From Candidatus Woesearchaeota archaeon (GTDB taxonomy: Archaea > Nanobdellota > Nanobdellia > Woesearchaeales > JACPIF01): DNA of 64,000 nt. Of this stretch, positions 57,028 to 64,000 are shown piece after piece (within the stretch, counting starts at the first letter, position 1; each line of letters starts with the position of its first letter). The DNA lies in the NCBI GenBank assembly GCA_016188215.1, contig JACPIF010000011.1, forward strand, positions 201,349 through 265,348. The letters are read 5' to 3'. A model generated the notes under the pieces. It was given only the letters and a program-made list of their open reading frames with translations. It made no database searches and was not told the origin of the DNA. Made by a program: the position numbers and the translations under genes.

Positions 57028-57127
57028 TTGCCAACTGGCGCTGGCGAGGCGGGGGTCGTCCCTTACGGGGTGCCGAGTAGGGCAAGCGAACGAAGTGAGC
57101 TTGACCGTCAGCCGCCAGAGTTGGCAA
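57028..57127. repeat. GC-rich nested hairpin element
   Basis: Outer stem TTGCCAACT/AGTTGGCAA (57028-57036 with 57119-57127) continues as GGCG/CGCC and encloses at least two smaller hairpins, including CAAGC/GCTTG around GAACGAAGTGA. It is much more GC-rich than its surroundings. The spacer 56969-57342 has no other feature apart from the repeats of the 56362-57240 interval. Confidence 0.65.
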
Positions 57128-57342
57128 CGTTAAGTCAATAGTTCGTCTAAAATTAGTAAGTTATTGAAAGATTATCAAAAAAGCCCGATAACTAGTATCA
57201 TTTATAGGAAACTAATGAATATAAATGAGTTCGTCTAATCACTGTTAAGCGACCTTTCTATATGAAAACATCAATATTTTTGCAGTTTTCCAGAGTTTTC
57301 TTTGCTTAAAACCGCTCAAAATAAATCCGGCAAAACATTTCT

Positions 57343-57612
57343 ATGCCTCAAACGCATTACAAGCCCATGGCAAAGCGATATCTCTCTAAAAGAGGGTTGG
57401 GCTATCATCTCAATCATTTTTGGCACAAAAGAAACCCAATTGGTTTCTTAGTGCCCAGAATCTTTGATTCTGAGCATCCTGGTCATTGTATTGGGATAAT
57501 TCCCAATGCCCAGAAAATGCTCGGCATTTTCTTGGTAATGCCGAGCCTTTTGGCATGGGTCATCGGGCTTTACCTAATCATAACCGGGCTCCTGCAGCTT
57601 CTGGATGAGTAG
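57343..57612 (+). CDS. DUF3096-like small membrane protein with hairpin-rich internal segment
   Basis: An 89-residue frame (81 from ATG at 57367). The C-terminal part AWVIGLYLIITGLLQLLDE resembles the DUF3096 membrane helix of the next gene. The middle, 57422-57556, consists of five head-to-tail perfect hairpins (for example AAGAAACC/GGTTTCTT, CAGAATC/GATTCTG, AGAAAATGC/GCATTTTCT). Protein-coding DNA rarely does this, so the segment looks like a palindromic insertion that kept the frame open. It is either a real variant protein or a coincidental frame. Confidence 0.4.
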   Translation: MPQTHYKPMAKRYLSKRGLGYHLNHFWHKRNPIGFLVPRIFDSEHPGHCIGIIPNAQKMLGIFLVMPSLLAWVIGLYLIITGLLQLLDE

Positions 57613-57709
57613 AGCATAATCTTTATATCAGGCATTATCCTGTAGGCTTTAGCTTATTCTGCCACGGAGGGTATCGGACAGTGTCCTCCTCGTAGACTCG
57701 GAGGTAAAC

Positions 57710-57862
57710 ATGGTATTAGAAATCATAGCGAGCCCATTGGTAATCGGCCTGCTAAGCATATTGTTTGGCATTTTAGTATTAGTCTTGCCAGGCTTCCTGA
57801 GATTTATTGTGGGGATTTACTTCATCTTGGTAGGATTGCTGTACGTGCTGGCTTGGCTTTAG
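57710..57862 (+). CDS. DUF3096-like small membrane protein, 50 aa
   Basis: A 50-codon frame with the ribosome binding site GGAGGT four bases before the ATG at 57710. The product is two hydrophobic helices, VIGLLSILFGILVLVLPGF and FIVGIYFILVGLLYVLAWL, the DUF3096 pattern of short membrane proteins. It is shorter than the common length cut-off. The spacer before it (57613-57709) has a hairpin GGACAGTGTCC near 57676 and a TATA-like box near 57620. Confidence 0.75.
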   Translation: MVLEIIASPLVIGLLSILFGILVLVLPGFLRFIVGIYFILVGLLYVLAWL

Positions 57863-58030
57863 AAAAGATTATGTTCTGCCGTAAGCCGCCCTTGAGGGCA
57901 TTGTCAGTGATGCGCCTGCAGCATTGGTTAGAAATTTTACCATAGCTGATTTGCCCATCTGTTACTATTATTAAGTAATTACATTTTAAATCACTTGTAA
58001 AATTAGACTAATTGGTGCACCAAAGCAGAA

Positions 58031-58189
58031 CTATCTAACAACACCAGTAGCCTTCATCTTCTCTGAGCCGCAGGCATCGCACTCAAACAAGTCATACTTA
58101 GAATTCCCTGACTCAAGCACTCCTTTCTTGAGCATGGTGCCATGGCCGCATTTGCCGCAGTCTCCGCCCAGCTCCCGGTGCTCCTTCAT
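58031..58189 (-). CDS. Zinc-ribbon protein, 52 aa
   Basis: A 52-codon frame from the ATG at 58189. Two cysteine pairs form a zinc ribbon: GDCGKCGHGTM and ECDACGSEKM, separated by 22 residues. Likely binds zinc and perhaps nucleic acid or a protein partner. Ribosome binding site is weak, but AAAAAGCC and TATA-like sequence lie upstream on the minus strand. It sits just past the stop side of the gene at 58230. Confidence 0.65.
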   Translation of the reverse strand: MKEHRELGGDCGKCGHGTMLKKGVLESGNSKYDLFECDACGSEKMKATGVVR

Positions 58190-58229
58190 TAGGCTTTTTC
58201 TTGAAGCGCTTATTTATATAGTTATCGGA

Positions 58230-58571
58230 TTAGGCTCGTTTAGATCCTGGCATCTGCTTCTTAACGCCTTCCTTCAGCTTGCTGTATGCCCGCTTGCTAT
58301 GGCGCCTGACCTTATGGTATGTCTTTGCGCTGTGCCTCTTGATATTCTTGACTGTCCGCTTCCTGTAATCTCTATAGCGCTGCACAATGTAGTCCCATCC
58401 TTCTTTGCCGACGAGAATGATACCTATGAAAAGCATGAACCATGAAACACCGTATATCACCAGTGCGGCAATCCTCCAGCCTTCAAAAAGGATAAGGAAT
58501 TTTGCAAAAAAGCCTAGCACAAAATTTGCAACAAACAAGACTACTCCTATCCAGAACTTGGTTGGCGACAT
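58230..58571 (-). CDS. Two-helix membrane protein with basic C-terminal tail
   Basis: A 113-residue protein: a helix at about 5-25, a second at about 32-55, then a cytoplasmic tail of 50 residues dense in Lys, Arg and His (DYRKRTVKNIKRHSAKTYHK). The tail may contact nucleic acid or the ribosome. No family recognised. Same strand as the zinc-ribbon gene. Confidence 0.6.
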   Translation of the reverse strand: MSPTKFWIGVVLFVANFVLGFFAKFLILFEGWRIAALVIYGVSWFMLFIGIILVGKEGWDYIVQRYRDYRKRTVKNIKRHSAKTYHKVRRHSKRAYSKLKEGVKKQMPGSKRA

Positions 58572-59039
58572 TGCTGGAAAAGCAGTTATTCCAAGTATTT
58601 AAATATTCTGGCTTAAGCATTATGTTCGTCGGTGTACAACTAAAACATTTAATTATTTATAATAATCTTATCTTCAAATGATGACTAAATTATTTAATTT
58701 TTGATTATATATTTTATTATATCTAAAAAAGATATGCTAAGAGATAATAATCAGAATAATTATTTTAGATTATCTACTTTTAAGTATGGTGGTTCTTCGT
58801 AGGTTTAGTTCAATATAGAAAATATATACCTTATTTCCTCTAATACAGAAAGCTACAGCTAAGAAGTGAGACATCTATGATTAGAAATCGCTAATAAAAC
58901 ATAAACTGTCCGCTCTGGCTTTCAACCAGCAACTCAAGCGGACCCTTGCACCCAATAAATACCTTGCTTCAGGGAAACAATCTTTGATACATTCGGTATG
59001 ATAGAATTAAAAACATAAACAGATGCTAGTTTTAATGTC

Positions 59040-59226
59040 AGAATTCCACCATTCTAAGAATGATGGTTTAGTACCTAAACCACAAATATCATTATGGAAT
59101 TCTGAGCATGCTCAAGAACCACTCAATATAGTTCCTATGCAAACATTCCCAAGAAAATACCTGTATTTTCTGGGCTTAGGAAACGATGTGTTTCCTAAAC
59201 ACCAGTCTTTGACTGTTGGTTCTTGA
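59040..59226. repeat. Nested hairpin element in gene-free spacer 58572-59335
   Basis: Two adjoining hairpin trees. The first has outer stem AGAATTCCA/TGGAATTCT (59040-59048 with 59095-59103) and inner stems CCATTCT/AGAATGATGG-type and GGTTTAG/CTAAACC. The second has outer stem TCAAGAACCA/TGGTTCTTGA (59112-59121 with 59217-59226) and inner stems AGAAAATAC/GTATTTTCT and TTAGGAAAC/GTTTCCTAA. Both ends of the second match the element at 43088-43149. The rest of the 764-bp spacer is AT-rich and I see no gene in it. Confidence 0.65.
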
Positions 59227-59279
59227 CATTCAAATAATTTAGAAAAAAACTCAATCTCCAGTTGAAAAGTGAGTACAAC

Positions 59280-59293
59280 ATTAGGCACTATGT
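59280..59293. repeat. Short interspersed repeat TTAGGCACTATGT, copy 3
   Basis: ATTAGGCACTATGT followed by AGTG makes a near-palindrome CACTATGTAGTG. Other copies are at 52132 and 53451. Confidence 0.6.
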
Positions 59294-59335
59294 AGTGAAA
59301 GTGAGGAAAAGGCTCAATAAAGGCTATAAAAGGCT

Positions 59336-60046
59336 TTAACCAACATAACTCAGTTTCTTCTTATCCTGCATATCCTGCGTTTCCTTGCTCTTGGCCAGCA
59401 GATCCTTCAGCTTCTGCTCAAACTTCTCAGCCTGCTCAAGCAGCGGCTTATAGTCAAGGCCCAGCCCGAGGAGCTTGTTAAGCACCTCAAGGATTTTAGC
59501 AGCAGCCTTGCTGTCCGGCAGCTCAGTATGCGTCTCTGCGAAGATTGCAGACGCAGGCAGCTTTTCTGCACGGATAAGGATAGCGCCAGTGACGCCCATC
59601 ACAATCCCTTCCTTTAAAGGCTCTACGCCAAGTTTCTTGAACATGGCATGTTTCTTTGGATCGCGAGAAAGATAATATGTCTTTGAAGTTTCAGTCTGAG
59701 GATTGCCAACACCTTCAAGGCTGATAATCTCCTTTGCGCTCAGTTGGGCAGCCACATCCATGACTGCATCCGCCACCTTCCATTCGATGCCATTCACTAA
59801 TGTTATGGCATGCAGTATCACCAAATTATGCTTCTTGCTGTAGAACAATCCGATTGGCTCAACTACCTTGCCGTCGTGCACAGCAACAACCGCAGGAAGC
59901 TCATCCAGCAGTATCCTTCCGATATGCTCAACTTCCAAATGATCTATAAGAAATTCAGTTGCAATTGTTCCCACTAGCCCAAAGCCCGGGAATCCTTCTA
60001 TGATGGTCACATTCTTCGGTTTTTTTGAAAGCTGGATTGTTGGCAT
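59336..60046 (-). CDS. Proteasome assembly chaperone family protein (PAC2)
   Basis: A 236-residue protein of the PAC2/PbaB family. Start VTIIEGFPGFGLVGTIATEF, then ILLDELPAVVAVHDGKVVEP and later LEGVGNPQTETSKTYYLSRD and IVMGVTGAILIRAEKLPASA, with a helical tail. Archaeal homologues help or mimic proteasome alpha-ring assembly and bind ATP-dependent partners. No proteasome subunit is next to it. Length normal. Confidence 0.87.
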   Translation of the reverse strand: MPTIQLSKKPKNVTIIEGFPGFGLVGTIATEFLIDHLEVEHIGRILLDELPAVVAVHDGKVVEPIGLFYSKKHNLVILHAITLVNGIEWKVADAVMDVAAQLSAKEIISLEGVGNPQTETSKTYYLSRDPKKHAMFKKLGVEPLKEGIVMGVTGAILIRAEKLPASAIFAETHTELPDSKAAAKILEVLNKLLGLGLDYKPLLEQAEKFEQKLKDLLAKSKETQDMQDKKKLSYVG

Positions 60047-60060
60047 TTGACACCTCTTTG

Positions 60061-60459
60061 CTACTTTTTATCTTCTAATTTTAATACTTTTACATTTTGC
60101 AAGCCTCTGAAGTCGTTGTCGAAGGTGATGAGTGTACATGCGTGTTGCATTGCAGTCGCGTATATGAGTGAATCAACCGAGGCCAACCTTTTTTTTGCTG
60201 CATATTCTGCTCCAGAAAGCGCGATGGTATCTGTAATCTCAGCAAGAATGCTGTGCTCCCTGACAGCCTCAAGAAATTTTAAAGCTGCATCCTCTTCAAT
60301 GCCTCCCTTAAGGAACTTACGCCTCATCTCAAAAAGAGTAAGGACCGAGGTATATATGATTGTATTACCCAGCATCAACGTAAATATCTGCTTATCATCC
60401 TTTGCATCAAAAAAAGCGAGCCAGGCTGATGTGTCAAGCAATACCTTAGAATCGGTCAT
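60061..60459 (-). CDS. vapC: PIN-domain toxin, VapC
   Basis: A 132-residue PIN-domain endoribonuclease. Acidic site residues: VLLDTSAWLAFFDAKDD (Asp9), TLFEMRRKF (Glu), SVDSLIYATAM (Asp) and ITFDNDFRGL (Asp). Likely cleaves a tRNA or rRNA when free. It overlaps the upstream VapB by 14 bases, a usual toxin-antitoxin layout. Confidence 0.88.
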   Translation of the reverse strand: MTDSKVLLDTSAWLAFFDAKDDKQIFTLMLGNTIIYTSVLTLFEMRRKFLKGGIEEDAALKFLEAVREHSILAEITDTIALSGAEYAAKKRLASVDSLIYATAMQHACTLITFDNDFRGLQNVKVLKLEDKK

Positions 60460-60652
60460 GCTTATCTCTCAAATCCTTCATAATCCACTTCATGCCCCTT
60501 CCACCGAGAGATCCATAAAGCTTCTCAATATCGTTTGAAGGCTTCTTAATGATTTTGTGAATAACCTCATCATATGAAGAAGCCTTTAGGTTCTTCCGCA
60601 ATTGCTTGAGCATTTCAAGAGTCTCATCTTTGACTTGTATTGTGGTTACCAT
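60446..60652 (-). CDS. vapB: VapB-type antitoxin
   Basis: A 68-residue protein starting MVTTIQVKDETLEMLKQLRK, the ribbon-helix-helix beta strand and first helix of archaeal VapB antitoxins. The C-terminal part (IEKLYGSLGGRGMKWIMKDL) is the toxin-neutralising tail. It overlaps vapC by 14 bases. Likely binds its own promoter in the 73-bp spacer upstream, which holds short CTATAGG repeats at 60654-60678. Confidence 0.85.
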   Translation of the reverse strand: MVTTIQVKDETLEMLKQLRKNLKASSYDEVIHKIIKKPSNDIEKLYGSLGGRGMKWIMKDLRDKHDRF

Positions 60653-60725
60653 GCTATAGGGCTATAGGCTATAGAACTATATTAATGTTGTGATTTTTAG
60701 GAGCAGGATTGTTGGCACATTAATT

Positions 60726-61487
60726 TTATCCACCTCTGCGTATCACTTGATCCTCAATTTTATTTACCCTTAATAAATCATAAACTAATGCAATATCATT
60801 CTTAACCTTGTCCAGACAAAACTTTAGAGTTCTATCGTCAAATGAATGTGGCATTCTCATTGCCTTTAATGCGTGTAGATTATTAGAGAAATTCTCCTGA
60901 AGGAGAGCAACTTCTCTTTTCTCCCTCGCAATGAGCATCTGAAGCTGTCTTTTATTTATTCCTTCTAATTTTTCCTTTTTGATCTCAGCATATATCTCAT
61001 TTTGAATAAAATTATTTAATGCAACGATTTCTGGTTGAAGTACAGATTTCAAGGAATTAAATAATAATTGATATAATGTCTCATCATCTAAGCCACCTTG
61101 CGCCTTGGCCATAATCCCATCTTTCATTTTATTCAATACACCATACATTTTCATTAGATGCTCGATTTCTTTCCTATCAATCACATCTTCTTGAGTGGCT
61201 GCCTGAGTTGCCTGCTGGTCTTCTGCCCCCAAACCTCTCGCCTCTGCATCAGCGACATTCTGCTGTTGGGCTTCAAAAGCTATTGCACTTTGGAGAAAGG
61301 GCAGCAATGCTTTTATCTGCAACAAATTTTGATGAGCAAGCTCATAATTATGGCTTCCATTTGCAGTTATAGCCGCTTTAATTAAACTGTCTATCCTAAC
61401 TATAAAAGAAGTATCCCTTGCAAGTGACCGAGATTCAGCACTTTCACGCCTGAGCATGTCCCCTCTTAATTGTGCTTCATTCGGCAT
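60726..61487 (-). CDS. Helical protein, last gene of a three-gene membrane cluster
   Basis: A 253-residue soluble, helix-rich protein with no membrane segment. Contains a Gln/Ala-rich stretch (AFEAQQQNVADAEARGLGAE, DQQATQAATQ). One base separates it from the gene upstream. No family recognised. Together with 61489 and 62079 it makes a compact cluster whose first two products are membrane proteins. Confidence 0.6.
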   Translation of the reverse strand: MPNEAQLRGDMLRRESAESRSLARDTSFIVRIDSLIKAAITANGSHNYELAHQNLLQIKALLPFLQSAIAFEAQQQNVADAEARGLGAEDQQATQAATQEDVIDRKEIEHLMKMYGVLNKMKDGIMAKAQGGLDDETLYQLLFNSLKSVLQPEIVALNNFIQNEIYAEIKKEKLEGINKRQLQMLIAREKREVALLQENFSNNLHALKAMRMPHSFDDRTLKFCLDKVKNDIALVYDLLRVNKIEDQVIRRGG

Positions 61488-61488
61488 T

Positions 61489-62079
61489 TTATATAGGCCT
61501 CGTTAGTTCTCTAATAACCCTTCTTCTTAAATCCGCGTTTAGGTTAGTTATACGGGTAAATTCCCCATCAAGTATTCTCCATCCATCAATCCACACTCTA
61601 CGTGCGTTATCTAAAACAGCGAATTGTGCTTCCAAACGGGGTATATTTGCAATTTGGGCAGCGGTCATTCCTGGAAGTGGCGCCCTGGGCATAGGCTGAT
61701 CCAAGAATTCAAATGCTTGCCTCACAGTAAATCCAAGGCTATTGCAAATTCTCACCATACGATCCCAGTTTGCTTCCATATTAGTTACTGCCTGAGTGAC
61801 TTCTCTTATTAACCTTGCTAAATCTTCTTCCTCTGTGCGAATCCTGTTTCTATTTCTTCTGTCACGCCACCTTGCAATAGGCCCTCTCCACCTTCTTCCA
61901 CCATAAGCACCAGCTTCACCAGGTACTCCTGGAGTACTTCCGCCCGGCTCAAAAAACCCTACATTCCGGAAGTCTCCAAATGAAAAAAATAGTTGGACAA
62001 TACTCACAACAAGATAGGCAGCTATAACAGCTATTGCTATGTTAAACCCAATAAGTGCAAAAGCTAATCCTTCTGCCAT
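61489..62079 (-). CDS. Single-pass membrane protein with Arg-rich region
   Basis: A 196-residue protein. One membrane helix at about 8-33 (LIGFNIAIAVIAAYLVVSIV), a Gly/Pro linker and then a strongly basic stretch (GGRRWRGPIARWRDRRNRNR) followed by a helical domain (LIREVTQAVTNMEANWDRMV). It shares one base with the stop of 62079-62642. Unknown function; topology suggests the helical domain faces the cytoplasm. Confidence 0.6.
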   Translation of the reverse strand: MAEGLAFALIGFNIAIAVIAAYLVVSIVQLFFSFGDFRNVGFFEPGGSTPGVPGEAGAYGGRRWRGPIARWRDRRNRNRIRTEEEDLARLIREVTQAVTNMEANWDRMVRICNSLGFTVRQAFEFLDQPMPRAPLPGMTAAQIANIPRLEAQFAVLDNARRVWIDGWRILDGEFTRITNLNADLRRRVIRELTRPI

Positions 62080-62642
62080 TACAAGACTCCTCCAAGGCCT
62101 GAGCCGAAATACCTGATAAAGTTAATAATCACAGTTCTCAAAAACAACATGAATCCCAAAGCTACGCCTAGGATGATTATCCGCAGCAGGATTCCTGGAA
62201 ATGTCGGCGGTGTATGCCATGCAAGAAAAATTGCGGCGGAGACTAATCCTAAGGTCAGGGTAATAATAAGAGCAGTGATATATGTTGTGCCCATATCAAT
62301 CATTGTCTGCCGGGGTACCAATAGGATGAATGAGGCAATCACGACAGAAATCACAACAGCCTGCCGGTGGCCTATTGTCTGAATTCTGGAAACCCCGATA
62401 TAAACAAGTGTCGCCACCAAAAGCATGAAAGAAAACCTGAGAAACACAATAACGCCTTGCTGCGTCTTGAGTATGTCAGGTGTCAGGACACCTTCAACAA
62501 CTCCCCAGAACAAATTTCCTACATCCCGCATACTCTGTGTAATTTCCTGGACTTGTGCAAGTGCTGACGGAGTAAACAAAAGAAACATGAGCACTATAAA
62601 TACAACTAACCGTACATGCCCCGCATTCACACCTTTTTTCAA
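62079..62642 (-). CDS. Polytopic membrane protein, first gene of cluster
   Basis: A 187-residue protein with an N-terminal signal-like helix (about 10-29, ending PSALAQ) and four to five further helices. Residues around 30-60 (QSMRDVGNLFWGVVEGVLTP) are amphipathic. The layout (cleavable lead, four helices) resembles small channel or secretion-system membrane subunits, but no family is recognised. It leads the cluster; ParE/RelE and VapBC modules lie on either side. Confidence 0.6.
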   Translation of the reverse strand: MKKGVNAGHVRLVVFIVLMFLLFTPSALAQVQEITQSMRDVGNLFWGVVEGVLTPDILKTQQGVIVFLRFSFMLLVATLVYIGVSRIQTIGHRQAVVISVVIASFILLVPRQTMIDMGTTYITALIITLTLGLVSAAIFLAWHTPPTFPGILLRIIILGVALGFMLFLRTVIINFIRYFGSGLGGVL

Positions 62643-62693
62643 CTTAGCCCCAACTCTTGGTTTGCCTCTATTTATAATTTTCTAAAAGTGAAT

Positions 62694-62945
62694 CTAATAA
62701 ACCTTAGACCTTTTATCAATTTTTACTATACCTATGAGATTATTCTTATGATCTACTTCATAAAGAATTCTATAATCGCCAACCCTGACTCTAAATAAGC
62801 CAGATGAACCCTCAACCTTCTTTGTATCAGGGATAAAAGGCTCCATCCGAAGTGTTTCTATCTTGTCAAAGAGTCTTTTAACAAGTATTGTATCAGTCTT
62901 CTTAAGAAATTGTTTGGCTTGATTTGAATAACGTACTGAGAACAT
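62694..62945 (-). CDS. relE: RelE/ParE-type toxin
   Basis: An 83-residue toxin of the RelE/ParE superfamily. Start MFSVRYSNQAKQFLKKTDTI, with the basic core KVEGSSGLFRVRVGDYRILY and end LIGIVKIDKRSKVY, the usual catalytic or gyrase-binding strands. RelE cuts mRNA in the ribosome and ParE inhibits gyrase; sequence alone does not decide. Starts one base inside the antitoxin stop. Confidence 0.85.
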   Translation of the reverse strand: MFSVRYSNQAKQFLKKTDTILVKRLFDKIETLRMEPFIPDTKKVEGSSGLFRVRVGDYRILYEVDHKNNLIGIVKIDKRSKVY

Positions 62946-63145
62946 TACAATCCCAGCTCTCTCTTTATATCTTCTTGAGATGTAAGTGCACCCTTATCTT
63001 TCTCCTTTTTATATTCCTGTAAGGCTTTGTAGTCATCTTCTGTAAGGATACTATCTACATCCACCATATGTTCTTTTATGTCACTTAGTTCTTTTTTAAC
63101 AGTCTCCAAATCTTTGTGAATCCGGTTAAGTATATCTGCTTCCAT
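62945..63145 (-). CDS. Antitoxin of the RelE/ParE pair
   Basis: A 66-residue acidic helical protein. The body (LNRIHKDLETVKKELSDIKE) is helical; the end (TSQEDIKRELGL) is a typical toxin-binding tail. The DNA-binding part is not a clear known fold. One-base overlap with the toxin gene supports the pairing. Confidence 0.8.
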   Translation of the reverse strand: MEADILNRIHKDLETVKKELSDIKEHMVDVDSILTEDDYKALQEYKKEKDKGALTSQEDIKRELGL

Positions 63146-63201
63146 AAAGGCATATAATCAAACCTTCTTTAAATAATTAACTGAAAAAAATAATTATTCT
63201 A

Positions 63202-63993
63202 ATGCTCCAAACAGACTTGTATAGCTTTAGCTATAAAAAAGGTTCGCTTGTGCCGAGCTGCAAAAAGTGCAGCGGTCAGAATTTCTATAGGGATGGCAAG
63301 AACAAAAAAGGTATTCAAAGATATGAATGCAGGGCTTGTGGATTCAGATTTGTATGGACAAGCGACTTGCCAAGAAGAAGAACATTCAGCAATATTATGA
63401 GCTTTGCTGTGGAACTTTATACCGATTTAAGAAAAGGAATTTCTTTAAAGGGAATAGCCGAACTGTTAAAGAAAATCTTTAACGTGGTTTTCAGCAGAGA
63501 AACAATAAGGCAATGGGTTTTAACAACTAAAAAGCCAATCTCTCGCCGAGAAATTGGCAAAGCTACAACGTGGCATGTGGATGAAACCTACATCAAAATT
63601 CAAGGAAATGGATATTGGCTTTGGATTGTTTATGACAAAATTGGAGTTCTTGCCTGGCACATAAGCAGGAAGAGAAAAATCAAGGATGCAAGAATTCTTT
63701 TGCTAAGAGCCTTGCAAATTGCTGGCACAAAGCCAGCAAAAATAATAACAGATGGACTAAAACAGTATTGCTACGCAATAAAGAAAGTGATTGGCTGGAA
63801 TTGGAGAGTGAAAAAAGAGAAGCATATTGTTAGCAGTGGAATAGGAAGAAATTGGTATATTGAAAGGTTGAATCGCGAGATAAAAAGGAGATTGAAATGG
63901 TTTAGCACATTCCAGAGCATAAAAGGTGCACAGGCATTCTTTGGATTATGGTTCTATCACTTTAACCAAAGAAAGCCACCCCACATTAGTTGA
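63202..63993 (+). CDS. DDE transposase, IS6-like, at right edge
   Basis: A 263-residue transposase. N-terminal zinc ribbon (CKKCSGQNFYRDGKNKKGIQ, CRACGFRF), then helix-turn-helix (LKGIAELLKKIFNVVFSRET) and a DDE domain: THVDETYIKIQG-type strand with first Asp (WHVDETYIK), IITDGLKQY with second Asp, and RNWYIERLNREIKRR with Glu. Catalytic residues are complete and the frame ends at 63993, seven bases from the edge. The right terminal inverted repeat is outside the window and I cannot define the left end, so element limits are unknown. Confidence 0.88.
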   Translation: MLQTDLYSFSYKKGSLVPSCKKCSGQNFYRDGKNKKGIQRYECRACGFRFVWTSDLPRRRTFSNIMSFAVELYTDLRKGISLKGIAELLKKIFNVVFSRETIRQWVLTTKKPISRREIGKATTWHVDETYIKIQGNGYWLWIVYDKIGVLAWHISRKRKIKDARILLLRALQIAGTKPAKIITDGLKQYCYAIKKVIGWNWRVKKEKHIVSSGIGRNWYIERLNREIKRRLKWFSTFQSIKGAQAFFGLWFYHFNQRKPPHIS

Positions 63994-64000
63994 CTTCATC

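Larger units (their letters stand above)
56362..57240. repeat. Direct and inverted repeats framing the 56597 gene
   Basis: AATGAGTTCGTCTAATC occurs at 56362-56378 and 57224-57240 in the same direction, and once inverted with two changes at 56585-56601. A second, inverted pair lies inside: CTAGTATCGGGCTT...AATCTTTCAA (56497-56522) against 57164-57194. The interval of about 880 bp contains one 123-residue gene and two hairpin-rich spacers. The layout resembles a small non-autonomous element or the product of repeated recombination. Confidence 0.6.

Noticed and set aside
59023..59226. 67-codon plus-strand frame
   Set aside because: It runs through the nested hairpin element at 59040-59226, and its sequence is explained by the palindromes. 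No ribosome binding site or promoter.
63150..63201. Left terminal inverted repeat of the transposase element
   Set aside because: The right end is outside the window, so no inverted repeat pair can be shown.

Overview
The window comes from an archaeon with a compact, mostly AT-rich genome, most likely a DPANN lineage close to Woesearchaeota or Pacearchaeota (inference from gene content; no marker phylogeny was possible). Direct support for Archaea: Rpo7 and Rpo11 RNA polymerase subunits, Spt4, S24e, S27ae, uL1/uL10(P0)/P1, class I CCA-adding enzyme, RNase P subunit Rpp21, NurA, archaeal ether-lipid enzymes (CDP-archaeol synthase, archaetidylserine synthase and decarboxylase, polyprenyl synthase, cis-prenyltransferase), TATA boxes about 25 bp before leaderless starts, and intron-bearing tRNAs.

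Layout. 1-9450: a lipoprotein cut by the left edge, tRNA-Ile with a 116-nt intron, a wHTH regulator, two methyltransferases, tRNA-Asn with two insertions, a pilin-like protein with small membrane neighbours, an M64-like metallopeptidase and a radical SAM enzyme. 9550-23330: a BRO-N antirepressor-like gene overlaps archaetidylserine decarboxylase and is followed by archaetidylserine synthase. An AT-rich run of eight exported-protein genes (11726-22125), including two subtilases, then separates these from CDP-archaeol synthase and a dolichol/phytol-kinase-like gene. 23300-34000: a truncated Dph2, structured intergenic elements, small membrane proteins, RNase P subunit, phosphoglycerate kinase, a PfkB sugar kinase and a cation/proton antiporter. 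33395-38915: a decayed tandem duplication of two methyltransferase genes, an EamA transporter, NurA and the CCA enzyme. 39037-41200: a transcription/translation operon (PIN, rpo7, spt4, rps24e, rps27ae). 42650-45480: tRNA-Leu(GAG) with an intron in the T arm next to a degenerate copy, then P1, P0 and L1 on the minus strand. 45600-55950: acylphosphatase, YjbQ, polyprenyl synthase, cis-prenyltransferase, Rpo11, a METTL5-like methyltransferase, two coiled-coil/wHTH proteins and a XerA-type recombinase. 56000-63993: small membrane proteins, hairpin-rich spacers, a PAC2 protein, two toxin-antitoxin pairs flanking a three-gene membrane cluster, and a DDE transposase at the right edge.

The strongest unexplained signal is in the spacers. 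At least three intergenic loci (about 23.9, 28.3 and 43.7 kb) share a three-hairpin design whose central stem changes by compensating bases. A second pair (43.1 and 59.1 kb) shares both ends but differs in internal hairpins. A third pair sits inside the rpo7-spt4-rps24e-rps27ae operon. These look like families of structured RNAs or DNA elements that grow by gaining palindromic hairpins. Other signals are a 38-40 bp promoter repeat in front of both the BRO-N gene and the tRNA-Leu locus, and a dense array of short repeats before a coiled-coil/wHTH gene whose words recur before the recombinase gene.
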